Source: Uranotaenia lowii (Eukaryota > Arthropoda > Insecta > Diptera > Culicidae). Taken from it: DNA of 64,000 bases. Below, piece after piece: positions 1-11,130 of this stretch. The notes under the pieces are model-generated. The model ran no database searches and had not been told where the DNA came from. It saw nothing but the letters and a program-made list of their open reading frames with translations. Where the stretch lies: positions 289,140,875-289,204,874 of the forward strand of contig NC_073693.1 in assembly GCF_029784155.1 (NCBI RefSeq). The letters are read 5' to 3'. The number at the start of each line of letters is the position of its first letter. Position 1 is the first letter of the stretch. Made by a program: the position numbers and the translations under genes.

Positions 1-215
1 AAATTTGTGTGGGATGATTTTAAAAACATTTTTTTCAACGCGGCACCCCCCTAGATTGGTGTATTTAGGTAAAAAAAAATCTTTCTGAAAGTTTCAGGTC
101 ATTTGGAAGAAGCACGAGCTGGCGCAAAGGACTTGAATTTTGTATGGAGATCTTCGGCAGAATGTATGAAAAATCGAGATACTTTCACTTTTAAGTGTTC
201 TAAAAAATGTATAAA
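1..215 (+). repeat. Partial copy of a foldback-element arm, cut by the window edge
   Basis: The sequence closely matches 18691-18890, the left arm of the foldback element at 18682-19537, and the complement of that element's right arm (about 19400-19520). Shared landmarks in order are the CGCGGCACCCCCCTAG stretch, CTTTCTGAAAGTTTC, and ACGAGCTGGCGCAAAGGACTTG. The copy begins at base 1, so its outer terminus lies outside the window. Similarity fades after about 215. The ORF crossing it (103-315) is incidental. Confidence 0.8.
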
Positions 216-1346
216 ATTTAGTGTTTTAGAATCGTCATATCATTTTCAAAGAAGAACTCATTTTTTATGTCAGAAAATGTTTTCTCGTAAAATTAAAATG
301 TTCTCTTTTTTGTAACGTGAATTCACTCATTTGCGACTGTTTGTGCTCACTTTTTAAAACAACCGAATTGAATATAAATTTTTAAATACAAAATGAAGCA
401 CTGTTTTTCGGCTTCAAAACGTTTAAAAAAAATCAAAAGAAAATCCTCCATAAATTGAAATAGATAATTTTGGAAAAATTGACAAAAAAAAAACAATTTT
501 TGCAACAAAATAATTGATTTTAAAAAATCATATAAAACATATTTAAAACAATTTTTTCTTTTTTTTCCGTTGGTTTTGTGTGATTTGAATTATGAAAATT
601 AAAGACAAGTTTAAGATTGGTTGAAACGCAAACGTATAACAATCATCTTTGAGCGGTACATGCGTGTGGAATGTGTCATTAGATCTTCACTTTTGTGTAG
701 AAATTGTAATATTGTGAATATTTGGGAATATATGATCAACAAAACGATGAAAATCTTAAATTATTAAAAAATCATAAAAAAAACTTTTTGTTTGAAATAC
801 CATTTTCCCTCAAAAGTGCACACTTTGCGATGTTCCACAATATTCCCCATCACCAATAAAAAATCATCGAATTCTGAGATGGTAATTTTTTTTAAATCGA
901 CTCTATGTTTTAAGTTTGCAATTTTTCCAGTGAAGGATTTGCACTTACGTTTACCATCAATTATTACAATCGAAGCTCTTAATTCTTTGAAATCAGTACA
1001 ATCAGTTCAACGAAGCAGTTTTTGAATAAGTTGTTGGAAATCTACACTTAAAAAAATAAATAACATAGTTCTCAAAAAACTCATGAAAAAGTTTTTGTTA
1101 GAAAAACATTTTCCCCTTAAATATACACTAGTTGCAATGTTTTGACGACATGTAGACTTTATTATAAGCCAGCTTATATTAAAATTTCATCATATTCTAA
1201 GATGGAATTTTTGGGAATTTGAGTTTTAGTTTTTGAAATATATTTTTCTCAGTAGAGGATTCAAAAAATCAACTTTTTTTCAAAATTTTTTATCTGTTTT
1301 CCAAAACATTCTCCTTACTGATATTTGAGTAGGAATTTTAATTTTA
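216..1346. other. AT-rich intergenic stretch, nothing recognised
   Basis: The sequence is rich in A and T homopolymer runs. Short ORFs here have no family signature. I see no RNA gene and no clear terminal repeats until the MITE that starts at 1347. Confidence 0.6.
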
Positions 1347-2174
1347 GGCGGCATCCATAAATTACGTAACGTAAAAAATGCAGTTTTTTGACCCCCTCCC
1401 CCCCGTATGTCACAAATCGTAACCCTACGACGTACCCCCCTTTGAAAATTACGTAACGCTGATAATTACCCCCCCCCCCCCCCCCCCTATATTCTAATGT
1501 TTTAAATACTGATTTTCGAAGATTTTGACATAATTTTTTTAACGTTTTACAAAACGGAATTTATATCCATCCAAATCGCTTCTTAGTACTCAATGATGAT
1601 AACTTTTTGATAAAATAAATTGATTGTCTTAATCCGAGTTGCTCTGTGCTTGTTCACTGATGATCTACCTTGTTTACTTTAGTTTGTTAAAGGAGTATAA
1701 CTTGATATGCAAAATATATTCCACTTAATAGTATTCGTCGGAATAATCAAAATTGCATTTTTTTTTATCAATTGAGAAAAAATAGTAAAATTTCCGTCTT
1801 AAGGTTGAACTGAGTTCTTGGGAGTAAATGAACCTAATATTTGGTTTTCCAACGGTTATTTCACGAATATTCAATCCGGATATTCAATCAATGTCGGAGT
1901 CTATCTCAGAATCTTTAAAAGGGAAAGGATACAAACCAGTTTCAATCATGTTGAAGCCTACAAATTTTAAGCAGATTTTGGTATGTTTATCATTCTGCGA
2001 AAATGCCATGACATCAAAATAGCTGCGATTAAGTAAACTGAAATTTTTAAGGAAAAAAATCGTTACGTAACGATGAGCATACCTCCCCCCCTCCCCTATG
2101 TCACAATTCGTAACGCTCGAGCTTACTCCCTCCCCCCCCCCCCTAGGAGCGTTACGTAATTTATGGATGCCCCC
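1347..2174. mobile_element. PIF/Harbinger-like MITE with TTA target duplication
   Basis: The terminal inverted repeats begin GGCGGCATCCATAAATTACG on the left and GGGGGCATCCATAAATTACG on the complement of the right end. They run for about 25 bases with one mismatch. TTA lies immediately outside both ends (1344-1346 and 2175-2177). A 3-bp TTA/TWA duplication with G-rich termini is typical of PIF/Harbinger elements. Subterminal segments repeat the motif TCACAA(A/T)TCGTAAC in inverted form and hold long poly-C tracts (for example about 1468-1488 and 2129-2147). The 828-bp length and lack of a transposase ORF make it non-autonomous. Confidence 0.8.
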
Positions 2175-2177
2175 TTA

Positions 2178-4840
2178 GAGCTAAAAATGTTTGTTATACT
2201 TTTGCCAGAAAATTTTGGCCCTTTTCAAATGTTGGTCTAGATAATTTTTAAGAAACTATGTATGCTAAGTTGCTTTACTAGGAAAGATGTTTATGCCTAC
2301 AAAGTTTCGAAATTGTCATAATCTTGTCAAATCCGTCATATTCGATTCGAGTCAATTTAAATCCCTGTAATTTTCCATTCCAAACTGTTGACAGGATTTG
2401 TATCCGATTTAAAAATTTTATTAGCTTCTAGCTGATCCCATACGAACTCCGTTTCGTTTCCAATTTTGAATATTTTATGATCTGTTTAAACGAATGCCAA
2501 TTGCCAAGCATTTTCCAGATGCATTTTCAGACTATCGTACCATAGAAATAACTTTAAAATTGCTTGTTTCTTATAGAAAAAGGGAAGCAAATCATGTTTC
2601 TGTTGTAAGAACGAATACTTTCGAAAAATTTCAAATCGATTTAAAATTTTAAATTATTCAAAAATAATCAAGCTTTGCCGAAATGCCTATACTATTCCGG
2701 TTGACATTTTCCATTTTTAATTCGAAAAAAATCAATTTTGAATTTCTTGTGTTAAACTCGTGAATTCGTTTTATTTTTTCTCTTCAATTATGATTTTGTC
2801 AAAACTTCCCTTAGTGAAAAATGATGTTCTGCCAACAATTTAAAAAAAAGATTCGATTACGGCCTGCCGAAAATATTTGTTACTTCAGAAGGATTCTCAC
2901 CCCTTGGCCTAGATCAATTACGGAGTAGCAACCATTGGCGATGTGGAATTTGTTCTACTGAGTCACACCAGCGATCGTAAAGCTCAAAATGCTATAAATT
3001 ACTGTTTTTCGAAAACTTCCATAAAGTCTTCATTGCTTTTCTCAACTCAACAAAAATACAAAGTGAAAAAAATCATACGTTTTTTTTTTGTCATTCAAAC
3101 ATATTGATATTGGAAAAGCATTTTTTTATTTAACGATTTAAAGTGGATGTGAGTCGTCATAAAATAATCATGATTGGCGAACAGAAAAATCTCTTCTTCG
3201 CAACTTTGTCTAACCATATCACAGTCGATTTAATAACTTGTTTTGCTTCTGTTGAAATTAATTATTAATTTATTGAAATGAATCAATCATAATTGTTTTG
3301 ACCTGTTTCTAGATAACATAACGAACAATCACTAAAATTGACCTTTTCCCTCGAAGAAGTGAAACAGTGGTCCCGATATTTGAAGCTGAAAATTGATTCT
3401 TTTCAATTCATCGGATGTAACCTATATGGCTCTAGTTTCGAACAGCTGATTGAAACTATTCAATCAGCCTCGAAATTGCTCACATTTTGCACGTTCAATC
3501 GACTAATCGCTTTGATGTAGAAAATGCACATACACATTCACACAACACCACTCTTTCTGAATGGATTTATTCGATTGATGGTGGATTGCGGAAGAGGGAT
3601 GAAATATTTCAAATCATATTGCAGAACATTGTGTAACGTGAGTGTGTTGCTGATAGCAGCCAGCGGTAGATATAAATTGCTATCAATTTCAAGCGCCCAC
3701 ATGAAATCGATCCTAATCGACGAACTAGGAGAGCGAAATCTGTTGTTGATGTTTCTCCTGCAGGCAGTTAGTTTTATCAACCTCTGGCATGACAAATGTA
3801 TCATTGTGGTTTCTGTTTACAATTTTTGCCACAGTAAAATGTCATTTATCATGCATAAATGGCTCGGTGCATAAAATTTCTACCTGTGAGCACTTTGTCG
3901 CCTTCCAGAGCATTCGGAGACATGTAAATGGAATTTAAATTAAGGAATATCAAAACGTGTCGTAGTTTGGTTCGTTTTATTTTTTCTTTCTCTTTCTGCT
4001 ACTAAATATTTGCACATGGGCATTCTGCAGGTTTCGAAAAGCCTTTTCTCTATTAGGCCATAGAGAGAAGGGCACAAAAAATGGGTAGATCGGTAAGTAA
4101 AAGGGCAAACATAACCTCATCTACTTCTGCTCCAGAGCCACCCCCGCTGATGAGACGAAACACAACAAAGTCTCCTAACCTAGCTGGGCATTCAGGTATT
4201 GCCTTACACACAGAGCGAAAGCGAGAAACCCCTTCTCGGGGTGAGAATTTATGGTCTGAATGTGAAAAATGTTTCGATCTAAACTTTTCCCATTTCAAAG
4301 TTTAACGTTCGGGCTATGCACTGACTGTGACTGGGAGGCACCAACCGTTGCTTGAAATGTTCCAACCGGGCGAGAAAGTCCCCGGCATCTCAAACTCAAC
4401 TCAGGGTGGAATAATTTACATCTGCCCAAGCCGAAGCCCAACCGGGTTCCAGGATGTATTGAGAAAGTCACCCGGCGCTTTCGGGAAGACATACAACATT
4501 GAAAATAGTAGGAATAACATCAAGTGTAACTTGTGCATTGTAAATATGTGCCGGTGTGTGCTGGAAATATTTGATATTTTCTTGCTGATTATTCCTGTTT
4601 GAATGCTAAATCAATTCAAACCACAGGACATTTGCAACATCAAACAAAGTGAAAACTTTGGTTTTTCCCAACTTCGTTGAAACCTAGCTCTCAACCCCCA
4701 GTTTTGATTCAATCAATGACAAAATAATTCTAGCTAAGTTTTAGCTCACTTTCGTAGACTTTCAAATTCTTATGGAAATGTTTATGGGAAAAATTGAAAA
4801 TTAAAAAAAAAAATATGTCGTAATTAATTCTGACCACACT
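2178..4840. other. Intergenic DNA without supported genes
   Basis: Mostly AT-rich. A slightly GC-richer part at about 4040-4500 contains several short overlapping ORFs on both strands with no recognisable domains. I see no TIR pair, tRNA fold or splice-consistent exon series. Confidence 0.5.
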
Positions 4841-4844
4841 GCAC

Positions 4845-5830
4845 AGTGGAGCAGAACATCAATCTAGCTGTACGAAATTAATAGCGCCTAGGGATGAAGA
4901 GATAGACATTTGATGTCTTCAGCAACGTTGTCCAGTTTTACATGGAGCATATTCAAGTATCATAATTTATGCCGAGGGATCCACCGATAGTGAGATAAAA
5001 ATGCTTACTTTTTAGTTTTTGAAACTAGGGCTTTAAAGCAGGCTTCTTCGATTCTCTTGATTTTTGCTCACTTTTTCTCATCTGCTTGTCAAACGCCTAA
5101 GAGAAACATGCTTTCTCACACTGAAACCGATCAAGCAGTCCACGTTTTGTTGCAGAGCATTTCAAAAACGCAGTCACCCAATTTCATTCTCGAAGGAGAA
5201 ATGTTCATCAGCTTCTCAGTTACTGGCTGAGAAATCAACGACCGAACAGAGATGGACGCTTCGGTTGTGGTTTATTTCAGCACTTGCTGGGGCCAATGTT
5301 CCATAATTTCATATAGAAAGAGGACGGTTCAATCCCACATTAAAGCTGTCCACGTGATTTGGTGAAACGATCAAATTTCATATGCGATTTGCATTTCTTT
5401 TTCTCTTAGGAGCGATGAGAATAGTAAAACTATGCCCTTGCCTTCACTGAGCAATTCATTTCACTGATCACACGTAGCGCTGATGAGGTGTTTTCAGATT
5501 CACAAACCAACAGTGCTCTGACAGTAGAAGAGTGATCATTCGTTAGAGAAAAAAAATTCTCTTGGCTCTCTCAGCAGCAGATGATGAAATGCTCATTTAA
5601 AATATCCTCACAAATATTAGGAGCGAAAAAGTTCACCGTCTCCTTTTGGGCAAGATGAGCAAAATGAAGCCTGCTTTAAAGTCTTCGACAAAGTTGTTTA
5701 TCTGATCAAAATACATAAGTTTGTTGAATATGTCAAAGCCCTATCACATCACCCTCAGGAGTTTCAGTCAAAGAAAAAAAATCTCATGAAAAAACAGTTT
5801 TTTGAGCCTGGCACGCTGTAGATTGGATAA
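4845..5830. repeat. Older repeat hosting the 5039-5673 TIR element
   Basis: The two flanks (about 4845-5038 and 5674-5830) read like one repeat interrupted by the TIR element: 'gacatttgatgtcttcagca' on the left and 'agtcttcgacaaagttgttt' on the right resemble wording also found near 21160-21200 (TTTGTCGAAGACACCATC). Outer ends were not resolved. Family unknown. Confidence 0.4.
5039..5673. mobile_element. 635-bp TIR element flanked by CTTTAAAG
   Basis: The ends are inverted: CAGGCTTC at 5039 and GAAGCCTG ending at 5673. The palindromic octamer CTTTAAAG occurs directly outside both ends (5031-5038 and 5674-5681). Read as an 8-bp duplication with CAG-starting termini this is a hAT-type MITE. 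The octamer contains TTAA, so a piggyBac reading is also possible. No transposase is present. It sits inside another repeat whose uninterrupted form would carry one CTTTAAAG. Confidence 0.7.
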
Positions 5831-6613
5831 AAAGGTTCGCTGTCTTTTAAAACAAAGATCTACAATTGTCTCATACATTATGATGGGTTCTCAAGTTGCT
5901 GAAGCTCTATAGAAAGCATTAAGTGTATGTTTTTTTTGGCAATTTTGAAAGGCTTTTCGATCAAAGAGTGCACATTTTCGCAACACCCCCTTTTTTGTAA
6001 TTATTTCCATTTTACATTAGAGGGGAAATCGGTGGAACTATTTAAAGGAGGATTTCAAATCCTTCCAAATTCAGAAAGGGGGAGCTCCGATACAAAATTA
6101 ACAGAAATTGACTAAATATCAACAATCTTCGATGGAATTTCATTCAAATTGTTGAACGAAAGCCTTTTTTTATAATGAGATGATTTATTAAATCTACAAA
6201 TAAGTTTTAACAAAATTTGATAATAAATTGATATTGATGAACGCTTTCCATTTTCACGATACAAGACCCTCATGTTCATGTTAAATACATACCGTTATCA
6301 AAGCCAATGTCTTAGTGTTTTCATAAAGTTTGGAACTCTTTTTTATTATGTACAAATTTGCCTGTATTTAATCACTCCTACCGCATCAAAAAGGGGCGAT
6401 TTCTTTTATTCAAAGAGATTATTTATTGTATTGAATATCCCTCTTATTTTTGTTCTCTATAAGGTGGCTTCTTCAACCTAATACAAACTTTCAAGTTACG
6501 TTGAGACTCATGACAATCTAAATGCTCAAATGCCATAATATATAGATCACTTTTGAATCCTGTTGAAATTTAATTTTAAGGAAGTTTATTTTGATAATAA
6601 TAATAGTTCAAAT
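5831..6613. other. AT-rich stretch, nothing recognised
   Basis: Short ORFs at 5927-6115 and 6272-6481 have no recognisable composition or motif. No structured repeat was found. Confidence 0.5.
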
Positions 6614-7787
6614 TAGAGATGTACCGAATATTCGGTTGGCCGAATATTCGGCGCCGAAAATCGCCAAAAAACCGTTAAGCCGAATATTCGGCTCGCCGAA
6701 TAGTTGAGCTAAGTATTCGGCCGAATAATTATTTTTTTAAACTACGTATAAAATAACAAAATTGTTAAATTTTTCAAATAAATTTGGATAACAGCCAAAA
6801 GTCATGTTGAAAAAGCTACACAATCATCAGAAACTTGTGGTTTCAGTTAAGCGTCCTAGATGTTTCCGTGTATCTTTCACTGTAGATCGTACAGGAGAAT
6901 ACTGATAAATATTGCTTTATACTTTGATTATAGTTTATTCCAGATTTTTTTAAATACCCAGGCTTGCCCATAAATCCAATAAAAAACTCAAGATTAGTGA
7001 AATCTGGCCAGGATGCTCATATATTGTTTATAACTTCCCGGATTTTGCTCAGCTTTATTCAAATAATTTGCTAAATCAAATAAAGAATTCTGATTCTTCT
7101 TTGAAAATTTTAAGATTTTATGTTCAAAAACGATGTTTAAACAATTCCAAAATGAACATCAATTTTTGTTTAATTCATACGATACTGCTCAGGCTATTCA
7201 TTGATAATATTAAATTTCAAGTTATTTTCTTTCATTTTCCTATTGTATGTTTTTGGCCTTGAGTTTGTTCACAATTACCGTTTTAAAAAAAAAATCCTAA
7301 AATTGTCCTGATTTGCCCAAGGTTAAAGCACAGACTGCCAAAAAACATCGTACTTTTTAACAACTATTTTGAAGATATCTTGCTCAAATTCGACTTTCAT
7401 CTAATTCGATATCAAATAAGCAATTTCATATTGCTAGGCACCAGTTTCGACGTGTTTTTGCCAGATTTCAGAGGGACCCATCTCTTTGGTGATAAACGCC
7501 TTTGAAGCGACAAGCCATCTGATGTCGTTTCAGTTATTTTTGATTTTTTTTTAATCAGAGAGACCCCTACTTGAAAAAGTTTTTGTAATACATCATCTGG
7601 TTGAAAATAATCGACTCAAAAACATGAAAAGCATTAAGAAATAGAAGGAAATTGAAATAATCGCTGTTGTATTTTCATTAAAAACCCAACAGTATATTCG
7701 ACCGAATATTCGTTTGGCCGAATAATTGAAAAGGTCAATATTCGGTATTTGGCCCTTCGCCGAATACCGCTATTCGGTACATCTCTA
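6614..7787 (+). mobile_element. Non-autonomous hAT-like element with CCGAATATTCGG-rich ends
   Basis: The left end starts TAGAGATGTACCGAATATTC and the complement of the right end starts TAGAGATGTACCGAATAGCG. The subterminal zones on both sides are packed with (G)CCGAATATTCGG palindromes. The flanking octamers GTTCAAAT (6606-6613) and GTTTAAAC (7788-7795) agree at six of eight bases, compatible with an aged 8-bp hAT duplication. The 1.17-kb interior has no transposase ORF. Much of it recurs in inverted orientation at about 27760-28690, so this is a dispersed family. Confidence 0.75.
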
Positions 7788-7799
7788 GTTTAAACGAAA

Positions 7800-7848
7800 C
7801 GAATTTTTTTCTACTAAAAAGGAAGCAAACCACTCCAGGTCAGCTAGT
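7800..7848 (+). mobile_element. Probable Helitron 3' end remnant
   Basis: The segment ends with AGGTCAGCTAG followed by T, the same terminus as the complete Helitron at 29416-31452 (GGGTCAGCTAG then T). A short imperfect GGA...TCC stem precedes it. No matching 5' terminus was found, and the hAT-like element ends just upstream, so only the 3' tip is supported. Confidence 0.45.
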
Positions 7849-8444
7849 AAATATATTAACTTTTTAATTTTTTTTTAAGATAATGACCTCATAAAAAATG
7901 AAAAAGTGGTGTATAATGCGTAATTTTCATCAAAACTGTTTAAGTCATACCAGATAAATTTTGAAAAGAGAAATTAACAGCTGACGTGATTTGGCACACG
8001 TAATTTGGTAACACGAAACACAGAATTTATGACGAAACTTCAACTGAAGTTTTTTTTAAATTTTTTGTCAATTTGTAATTTCTCAGATTTTCATTCACTT
8101 AAATTAAACTTTGCACAAGATTTTGAGTATGTTCAAGCAAGATTTTCACCGAAAAGGATTTTACAGCGATGCAATACTTTACACAAATATGATAAATATA
8201 GGTAAATTAAGGTTTCCAGAATTTTGTAAGCACGTATTTGTGGTGAATCCAACCCATTCTTTCACAACACAAAAAAATTATTAAACAAGCACCCGCGGTC
8301 TGACCAAGCATAACTGCGCTCTGTAAAGCTGGTTAATAGACTGACTTTATTTCATATTTTCTTCAATCAGATCCTACTCAACCACCAATACTTGGGAAAT
8401 CAGATGATTTGACATTTCTCTCATACACTACTACTACCATGAGG

Positions 8445-9405
8445 TGTAAGGCTATGCTATGATCATTTAGTATCCGGGCACTTCATTTCGGTGATAGCTA
8501 GGTTACTAGATCTCGGATATGCAAAACTTTAGCAGCGTTGTGTTGGTTATGAAAAGGACTATCTTGCCTATTTTTTTCACATTTTCACGTTAACGTGTGT
8601 TTGAGATATTTACGGTGCAAAAAGCCATAGTAAAAATAATTTTGCACAAATTTGCTCCTTTTACGCATTTTGCGCCTTGGAAATTTATTATTTTTGACTT
8701 GAAAACTCATGAACTGTTTATTTTTTCTGAATTTTTTTTGGTCCAGATGGTTGAGAAGTAGGAGGAGGAGTATAAGGAGCCACTCTAGAATGCTAACGAA
8801 ATTCAAACCAAGCATCGGAGTGAAACCCTTGATCTCAACTATAGGAACAAATTTATGGTTATTGGGGACAACTGAATGCAGACCTCTTAACAATGCAGTA
8901 AATCCGTTTCCGACAGACAAAAAGTGTTGCCTGTCAAGTGGACACCTGGGAATTAACTAAAAATTAGCAGTTCCATGGATCGCAATCTGTGCAACCGGGT
9001 TTTACGCAATGTGACAGATGTGTTCTGATGGGCAAAGAAATTTATGATAAACCCGAATTTAAGAGGTCATTTTCTTCGAGATGCCTACTCATGAAAAGGT
9101 TCCAACCAGATTCCAATTGAATTTTGCGGATGAATTTGTGTAAAATATCATAATTTTGAAAAGGTTTAGCTTTTGTGGTAAAAATGATAGATGGCTGAAA
9201 AAAGTGTGCAAAGATAAAAATTATATTTTATCATAAAGTAAGAGTATTTCTTGTCATCAACGATAAATTATTTTTTTAATATTTTTACATTAAATATCAT
9301 AACAACACCTTCATTTCCTCCATAGAAAGTTTTTCGATCAAATCAATAGTTTTTAAAATACAGAGGTTTGAAACTGCCCGGATACTAAATGATCATAGCC
9401 TTACA
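8445..9405. mobile_element. 961-bp TIR element, possible TA-type MITE
   Basis: The inverted termini share GATCATTTAGTATCCGGGCA (left about 8461-8480, complement at about 9376-9395) and extend outward to TGTAAGG/CCTTACA. The left copy has a tandem duplication of CTATG. TA lies outside AGGCTATG at both ends, compatible with a TA duplication (Tc1/mariner-type), but the exact termini are ambiguous. The interior has short ORFs only. Confidence 0.65.
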
Positions 9406-9589
9406 ATACAGCCTACACGCTGAAGTGAATAAACTAATTTTTAGTAACCTCATCCGTCCGAAGTATACGTGTTCACATCATGTAGACTTCGGACCAACCA
9501 GATTTCATTGTATAGGTTAAGGTAGTGCCACCTCTATCCCGGTACTACTTCTCCCAAATAATGAAATGTTGCGGGGTAAAGTATGGTGT

Positions 9590-9745
9590 ACGTTAATAAG
9601 TTTTCCTCGCAAAAATGCTCTTTCGCTCTTTTCAACATCTGTAAATTTTCTTTTCACTTTTCTATCCATCTTCATCAATTTCATCTCTGATATTCATTCT
9701 CCAAGAATATACATTTCACCGATATGCCGAAAAATAATTTACAAA
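9590..9745 (+). repeat. Dispersed repeat also present at 26945-27085
   Basis: The two segments share an ordered series: CTCGCAAAAAT, CTTTCGCTCTT, TCAACA, AAGAATATACATTT and CACCGATAT(G/A)CCGAAAA. The copy abuts the broken end of the LINE at about 9746, so one event may have truncated the LINE. Family unknown. Confidence 0.6.
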
Positions 9746-11130
9746 AAGATGCTGGTAAAGTAATTATTAAATATAATACAAACTTCAAGTTGGTTTTCCT
9801 CGACGGTGTTATCAACTCTTGAGAAGATGTCGGATTTAGTTTTTGACCTTCCGAGTATTGAGTTTATTTTTTTCCATAGTTTTGAATCAGATGTATTGCT
9901 CAAAATATTTTCATAATAAGTACTCTTACATTCCTCTTACAAACTTCTACTTTTTTCGAAATATGATTCAGCATTTCTTTCAAATGTGTATTTTCTGGAT
10001 TCTTTTTTACTCTTTTGAGATAATTGTTTTTTATTCTGATCAGTGTCCAAAGATCAAAATTTATCCACGGACAGTGATAGCCTTTAAGCTTAATCGATTT
10101 CCTAACTTTTTTTGAACAGGCTTTGAACAAGGAGTTGTAGGTGGAAGTGATGTTTTGAATGCACAAGTTTGCATCTTCTACAGCACTAATTCCTCTCAAA
10201 TAACTTTCAAACCTCTCGTTCAATTCGGAGTGGTTTGTAATAGTTTTTGTCAATGTTTTATTCTGTTTATCCGAAAAAAGATCAAAGGATGTAATAATTT
10301 GAAGATGATCACTAATGTCGGTGTAAATGGTATCATTTTTTAACTTAGTTATATCATTATACTTACAGACTATATGGTCTAAAATATTATTACTATTAGG
10401 CCTTGTAGTAAAGGTTTTAGAGCACCAAAAACCAAAAGATTCGAGCAGAGTTTTGTATTTAATCACAGAATTGTTATTAACTAGGTTAATGGGAACGTTG
10501 AGGTCACCTATGATAAAACACGAATGATTATCAGGTACGGAAGACAACAAAGACTCAAGGTTGTCATAGAAAACATTAAAAGAAAATGAAGGTGGTCTGT
10601 AAATACCATGTATGTCAATAATTTGACCGTTTACGGACAGTTCGACGCCAATGCTGTGGAATCCGTCGATAGCAATATTGTTGGTGGTTCTGAATCTGAG
10701 GTAATATTTAACATACATTGCTACACCGCCATTCGGTTGACAACGACACGAGAAGATTGATGAGTAACCAGGAATCTCATACAAAGAACAATTTTCATCT
10801 AAAAGCCATGGGCTTGTGATATGACTCAGTTGGCAGGTTGGTTGCTTCCTGAGCCGATGTCCGTGAGTTCGAGCCCAAGAGTAAACATCGAACACAGTTG
10901 TACCGGATAGTTTTTCAATAACGATCCGCCAACTGCAACGTTGATATAAAGTCGCGAATGCCATAAAGATGGTAAAACGACTATAACCGAAAAAAAAAAT
11001 TAATAAAAAATAAAAATCTAAAAGCCATGTTTCACAAATAACTATCACATCAAAAACAACTTTAGACTGTTCAATAATCTCCAGTAAATTGTCGAATTTT
11101 TCCAGATCGAACCCTTCAGACGCTCCTTAA
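9746..11130 (-). pseudogene. CR1/L2-type LINE fragment: apurinic endonuclease domain, interrupted by a SINE
   Basis: On the minus strand, from about 11128 down, the frame reads through EN motifs of non-LTR retrotransposons: ICETWL, then (after the SINE) NGGVAMYV, the IYRPPS box, IGDLNVP, ILDHIV and a terminal SDHL. These order as in the endonuclease used to nick the target DNA. Order and spacing suggest the CR1/L2 group, though Jockey cannot be excluded. The long frame (9900-11048) stays open across the SINE at 10811-11015, so its middle encodes SINE junk. Removing the SINE and one target copy joins CETWLLD directly to ENCSLYEIPGY. Near 9925 a frameshift ends the frame, and the downstream KLWKKINSILGRSK-type linker is in another frame. 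The element stops at about 9746 before the reverse transcriptase. Dead fragment. Confidence 0.85.
10811..11015 (+). mobile_element. tRNA-derived SINE, complete, with 14-bp target duplication
   Basis: A 205-bp insert lies between two perfect copies of ATCTAAAAGCCATG (10797-10810 and 11016-11029). The head carries a Pol III A box (TGACTCAGTTGG, 10822-10833) and B box (GAGTTCGAGCC, 10865-10875) at tRNA-like spacing. The tail is A-rich with short TAATAAAAA motifs. It inserted into the antisense strand of the LINE endonuclease. A diverged second copy lies at 57674-57867. The tRNA of origin is not assigned. Confidence 0.9.

Noticed and set aside
4053..4602. Cluster of short ORFs on both strands
   Set aside because: Overlapping frames without homology signals. 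A slightly GC-richer local composition is enough to explain them.
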